Shown here: positions 14,619 through 17,097 of the stretch, piece after piece | Layout of the letters: every line of letters begins with the position of its first letter | Numbering within the stretch: the stretch's first letter is position 1 | Assembly: GCA_022600655.1 (NCBI GenBank) | Contig: JAHZJZ010000063.1 | Location: forward strand, 1 to 17,097 | Reading direction: 5' to 3' | Length of the DNA stretch: 17,097 nucleotides | Origin: Campylobacterota bacterium | GTDB lineage: Bacteria > Campylobacterota > Campylobacteria > Campylobacterales > Sulfurovaceae | Made by a program: the position numbers and the translations under genes | The notes under the pieces: generated by a model | Told to the model about the DNA's origin: nothing | What the model saw: the letters and a program-made list of their open reading frames with translations, nothing else | Databases searched by the model: none

Positions 14619-15147
14619 ATTAATATACAAAGATGAACTTTTAACGCTGTGTGAGGATTTTACCGATGTGGGCTATATGGCTGACAATTTTGAAGCGATG
14701 GATTTTTATGGAAACCCTTTAGAAATCAAACGAAGTCACGCTGACAAAGCGATGACACTCTTGGTCTCTTTCCCAAGCTATGAGGGTGAGTTTAAAGAGG
14801 AGATATTAAAACTTGATGCCTTTTTGAGTCACTTAAAAGTAGAGGTTCACTGTTATCTACTTTTTGATTTTGTACTGCCTGAAGTGACTACTCTTCAAAA
14901 CAGATTGACAAAATTTAAATTGATTTTTGACAGTGAAGATGAGTTTGGTTCGATGTATGGAACCAAAATTGTAAGTGGTAGTTTGAAAGAGAGATTAACC
15001 AAGTCACTTTTTTTGATTAGTAAAGATGGTGCCATCTTCTATATCGATATACCAAGAGAGTTAGAGAAACCTTTGGATTTAGACCGTTTACAAGTTGAGT
15101 TAAACAAAGCATACATATCATACACAGGAGTTGGATGTCATGAGTAA
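14608..15147 (+). CDS. Thiol peroxidase (Tpx)-like protein lacking the catalytic cysteines
   Basis: I start at the ATG at 14608, within the end of nifA, because the longer frame upstream is nifA in another phase. The 179-residue product follows the Tpx thioredoxin-like fold: ADNFEAMDFYGNPLEI, TLLVSFPS, then VEVHCYLLFDFVLPE, DEFGSMYGTKIVSGSLKERL, and KSLFLISKDGAIFYIDI. In Tpx the FPS stretch is followed by TxxC with the peroxidatic cysteine; here the corresponding stretch is YEGEFK with lysine at that place (residue 63). The resolving cysteine is absent too. Cys15, Cys82 and Cys177 remain, of which Cys82 corresponds to a non-catalytic position. It is therefore probably not a peroxidase; a binding or regulatory role is likely. 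The next gene starts before this one stops. I recognise the fold, not the function. Confidence 0.65.
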   Translation: MESELIYKDELLTLCEDFTDVGYMADNFEAMDFYGNPLEIKRSHADKAMTLLVSFPSYEGEFKEEILKLDAFLSHLKVEVHCYLLFDFVLPEVTTLQNRLTKFKLIFDSEDEFGSMYGTKIVSGSLKERLTKSLFLISKDGAIFYIDIPRELEKPLDLDRLQVELNKAYISYTGVGCHE

Positions 15148-15967
15148 TATAAAAGAAGCACTGCAAGAGGGTAGTTTAGTACCATTTATAGGATTGGGGG
15201 TCTTTAGAGACACCACAACCACGGATGGTACTCAATTGCCTTACGATAGCGACAGCATGATTTTGGCACTCAATAATGGTCGAGCGATGAGTGATAGATT
15301 GATGTACGAATACAGCCGAGCTGCCATGAGTTTAGAGCAGCGAAAAGGGCGTGAATTTGTGGTACAGATGACCAACCATATCTACAGCTCAAAAGAGTAT
15401 GAGCCTCCATTTGTCTATGAGTATCTTAAAAACATTCAACCCAAATACCTTGTAGACACCAATATGGATGACAGTGGATGCAGAGTCTATGAAGAGGTGC
15501 CACACTTTATGATTAAAGGAACGTCCCAGATTATGGGTGGAGGGTATGATAGATTTTTGGTCTATCTTTATAATTTGGAGAGTAAAACTTATGAACCTAT
15601 AGCAAAAGAGGAACTTAACAGTGAGATGCCTATGTTGTTTAAGCCAATGGGTGCAACAGTTCCTGAGATGAATTTCATTATTAGTGATGCAGATTTTGTC
15701 GATTGGCTCACAGAAGCGATGGGTGGATACGCTCTACCCCCTTTTCTAAAAGAGTATAAAAAAGATAAAAACTACCTCTTTTTAGGCGTTGATTTTGGTC
15801 GTGACACCTTTAGAATGGTTGCCAATGAAATCACCTTAGGACTCAAAGGTGGTTATGTGGTGATGAACAAAGAGGAGTTGACCAAGAAAGAGAAGAAGTT
15901 TATAACGACACACAATTTAGAGCTTATAAAGAGTGAAACAGACCAATTTTTAAAGGATTTGGAATGA
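15140..15967 (+). CDS. SIR2-like domain protein, probably degenerate
   Basis: The ATG at 15140 has AGGAG 9 bases upstream and overlaps the preceding stop; a TTG at 15131 is less likely. The 275 residues show the layout of SIR2-like (SIR2_2) proteins: EGSLVPFIGLGVF (10-22) in place of the nucleotide-binding GAGxS loop, PKYLVDTNMDD (101-111) in place of STNYD, MLFKPMGA (165-172) in place of LKLHG, FIISDADFVDWL (179-190) and NYLFLGVDFGRDTFRMV (211-227) in place of FIGYSLxD. The asparagine of DTN is kept, but the catalytic-type histidine of LHG is replaced, so NAD hydrolysis is doubtful while NAD or ADP-ribose binding remains possible. It is coupled to clpX by an ATGA overlap. Homology is judged from motifs alone. 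Confidence 0.55.
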   Translation: MSNIKEALQEGSLVPFIGLGVFRDTTTTDGTQLPYDSDSMILALNNGRAMSDRLMYEYSRAAMSLEQRKGREFVVQMTNHIYSSKEYEPPFVYEYLKNIQPKYLVDTNMDDSGCRVYEEVPHFMIKGTSQIMGGGYDRFLVYLYNLESKTYEPIAKEELNSEMPMLFKPMGATVPEMNFIISDADFVDWLTEAMGGYALPPFLKEYKKDKNYLFLGVDFGRDTFRMVANEITLGLKGGYVVMNKEELTKKEKKFITTHNLELIKSETDQFLKDLE

Positions 15968-17097
15968 GTAGTGAGCTGATATGTGACTTTTGTGGTAAAG
16001 GGGTAAAAGAGGTTCAGAAGATTTTTTCAGCTGAAGATGTCCACATCTGTAATGAGTGTGTCGATACCTGCTCTTCGGTGATGCACAAAGAGGAGCTACG
16101 CAAAGCCAAACAGAGTTTTCAAAAAGGCTTAAGTGTCCCTATTCAGATAAAAGAGCATCTTGACAGCTATGTCATTGGTCAAAATGAAGCAAAAAAAGTG
16201 CTTTCTGTTGCACTCTACTCTCACTATAAACGAATTGATAAACCCATTATTAAAAACATCGAGATAGAAAAGAGTAATATTTTACTTATGGGTCCTACAG
16301 GAAGTGGTAAAACCCTTTTGGCAAAATCATTGGCAAGAATTATGAATGTACCTTTTGCCGTAGCTGATGCCACAGCTTTAACTGAGGCTGGATATGTGGG
16401 TGAAGATGTTGAGTCGATTCTCTCACGCCTCTTGGCTTCGGCTGATTTTGATATTGAGAGGGCTCAGCAGGGAATTATCTACATTGATGAGATAGATAAA
16501 ATCGCCAATAAAAGTGAAAGTGCCACTTCAGGAAGAGATGTATCAGGAGAGGGCGTTCAACAAGGACTGCTCAAAATCTTAGAGGGTGGAGAGGTCTATG
16601 TTCCTGTTAAAGGGAGTAGAAAAAGCTCATCTGCTGAGACCATACTCTTTGATACCACACATGTACTATTTATCTGTGGGGGTGCTTTTGTGGGACTTAA
16701 TGGTAATGATAAAAAAGATAAAAAAATCTCCTCTACAATGGGTTTTTTAAAGAAAGAAGATGAAGAGAGCAGTGTTAAAAAAGAGATAGAGTCCAAAGAT
16801 TTAATCGCTTTTGGACTCATACCAGAGTTTATGGGAAGAATCCCTGTTATCGCCACCTTAGATGAACTCACCAAAGAGGATTTGGTGCGTGTCTTAAAAG
16901 AGCCTAAAAATGCTATTATCAAGCAGTATGAAGCCCTCTTTGAACTTGATGGCATTGAGCTAGAGTTTTCAGAAGATGCCCTTGATAACATCGCAGGACA
17001 AGCTCAAGAGAAAGGGGTAGGTGCTAGAGGTCTTCGAGGGATTATTGAAAAGATTATGTTGCCCCTTCAATATGAGTTACCTTCTAAAGATGATGTG
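15964..17097 (+). CDS. clpX: ClpX-family AAA+ unfoldase, 3' end cut by window
   Basis: The frame runs open from the ATGA overlap to the window edge (378 codons), about 35-40 residues short of a usual ClpX C-terminus. Residues 7-32 form the zinc-binding domain with C-x2-C (7, 10) and C-x2-C (29, 32). Walker A is GPTGSGKT (110-117), the pore-1 loop GYVG (143-146), Walker B IIYIDE (171-176) and the pore-2 loop RDVSGEGVQQ (191-200). The ClpP-docking loop, IGF in E. coli, appears as MGF (259-261). ClpX unfolds tagged proteins and feeds them to ClpP. No clpP is adjacent, and the gene is coupled to nifA and two odd genes, so it is probably a second, nif-dedicated paralogue, like ClpX2 of Azotobacter vinelandii, which controls NifB and NifEN levels. 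That it is a paralogue rather than the only copy is inference. Confidence 0.92.
   Translation, partial: MSSELICDFCGKGVKEVQKIFSAEDVHICNECVDTCSSVMHKEELRKAKQSFQKGLSVPIQIKEHLDSYVIGQNEAKKVLSVALYSHYKRIDKPIIKNIEIEKSNILLMGPTGSGKTLLAKSLARIMNVPFAVADATALTEAGYVGEDVESILSRLLASADFDIERAQQGIIYIDEIDKIANKSESATSGRDVSGEGVQQGLLKILEGGEVYVPVKGSRKSSSAETILFDTTHVLFICGGAFVGLNGNDKKDKKISSTMGFLKKEDEESSVKKEIESKDLIAFGLIPEFMGRIPVIATLDELTKEDLVRVLKEPKNAIIKQYEALFELDGIELEFSEDALDNIAGQAQEKGVGARGLRGIIEKIMLPLQYELPSKDDV

Noticed and set aside
16596..16991. 131-residue minus-strand frame inside clpX
   Set aside because: It is a serine-rich antisense shadow of an intact ClpX coding region.
1..17097. CRISPR array, tRNA, rRNA, insertion-sequence transposase or integrase
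   Set aside because: No regularly spaced repeats, tRNA-like cloverleaf with conserved loops, rRNA stretches or transposase motifs were seen by eye on either strand.

Overview
This window is a nitrogen-fixation accessory island, almost entirely on the + strand, from a low-to-moderate GC Gram-negative bacterium. The short, tightly overlapping genes, the AT-rich sigma70-type -10 region, the OprD-like outer-membrane porin and the gene complement suggest a Campylobacterota (epsilonproteobacterial) diazotroph. This is inferred from style and content; there is no rRNA marker here. The structural genes nifHDK and nifENB are not in the window and should lie elsewhere on the genome.

Layout: (1) 1-576 is the left boundary: the 3' end of a PIN-domain protein, a decayed minus-strand fragment that reads like the C-terminus of an RND efflux pump, and a strong sigma54 promoter at 465-480. 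(2) 577-5499 is a compact nif operon: a Sel1-repeat/Nfu fusion, nifX, a family A flavodiiron protein, nifQ, nifS and nifU. (3) 5547-9775 is a porin gene followed by a high-affinity molybdate system (modA, a di-Mop protein, modB, modC). (4) 9776-9892 holds a structured repeat-like element and a second sigma54-like promoter whose core matches the first in 14 of 16 bases. It drives an unrecognised 30-residue membrane protein, an aldo/keto reductase and a fumarate reductase/L-aspartate oxidase-type flavoprotein. (5) 12803-13012 is nifT. (6) 13054-17097 is a likely sigma70 promoter with a palindrome, then nifA, a thiol peroxidase-like protein without its catalytic cysteines, a degenerate SIR2-like protein and a ClpX paralogue that runs off the window. 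All four of these genes overlap their neighbours.

How it works together: NifS/NifU and the Sel1-Nfu fusion would supply Fe-S clusters. Porin plus ModABC would import molybdate, and NifQ would route Mo into FeMo-cofactor assembly with NifX as cofactor carrier. The flavodiiron protein would remove O2. NifA would act on the two sigma54 promoters.

The most intriguing part is nifA-(Tpx-like)-(SIR2-like)-clpX. It couples the activator gene to a AAA+ unfoldase resembling the nif-linked ClpX2 idea from Azotobacter, with two proteins between them that appear to have lost the catalytic residues of their families. I suggest, as a hypothesis, a nitrogenase protein-turnover or redox/NAD-sensing module. 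The second candidate novelty is the 30-residue membrane peptide at the head of the redox operon.
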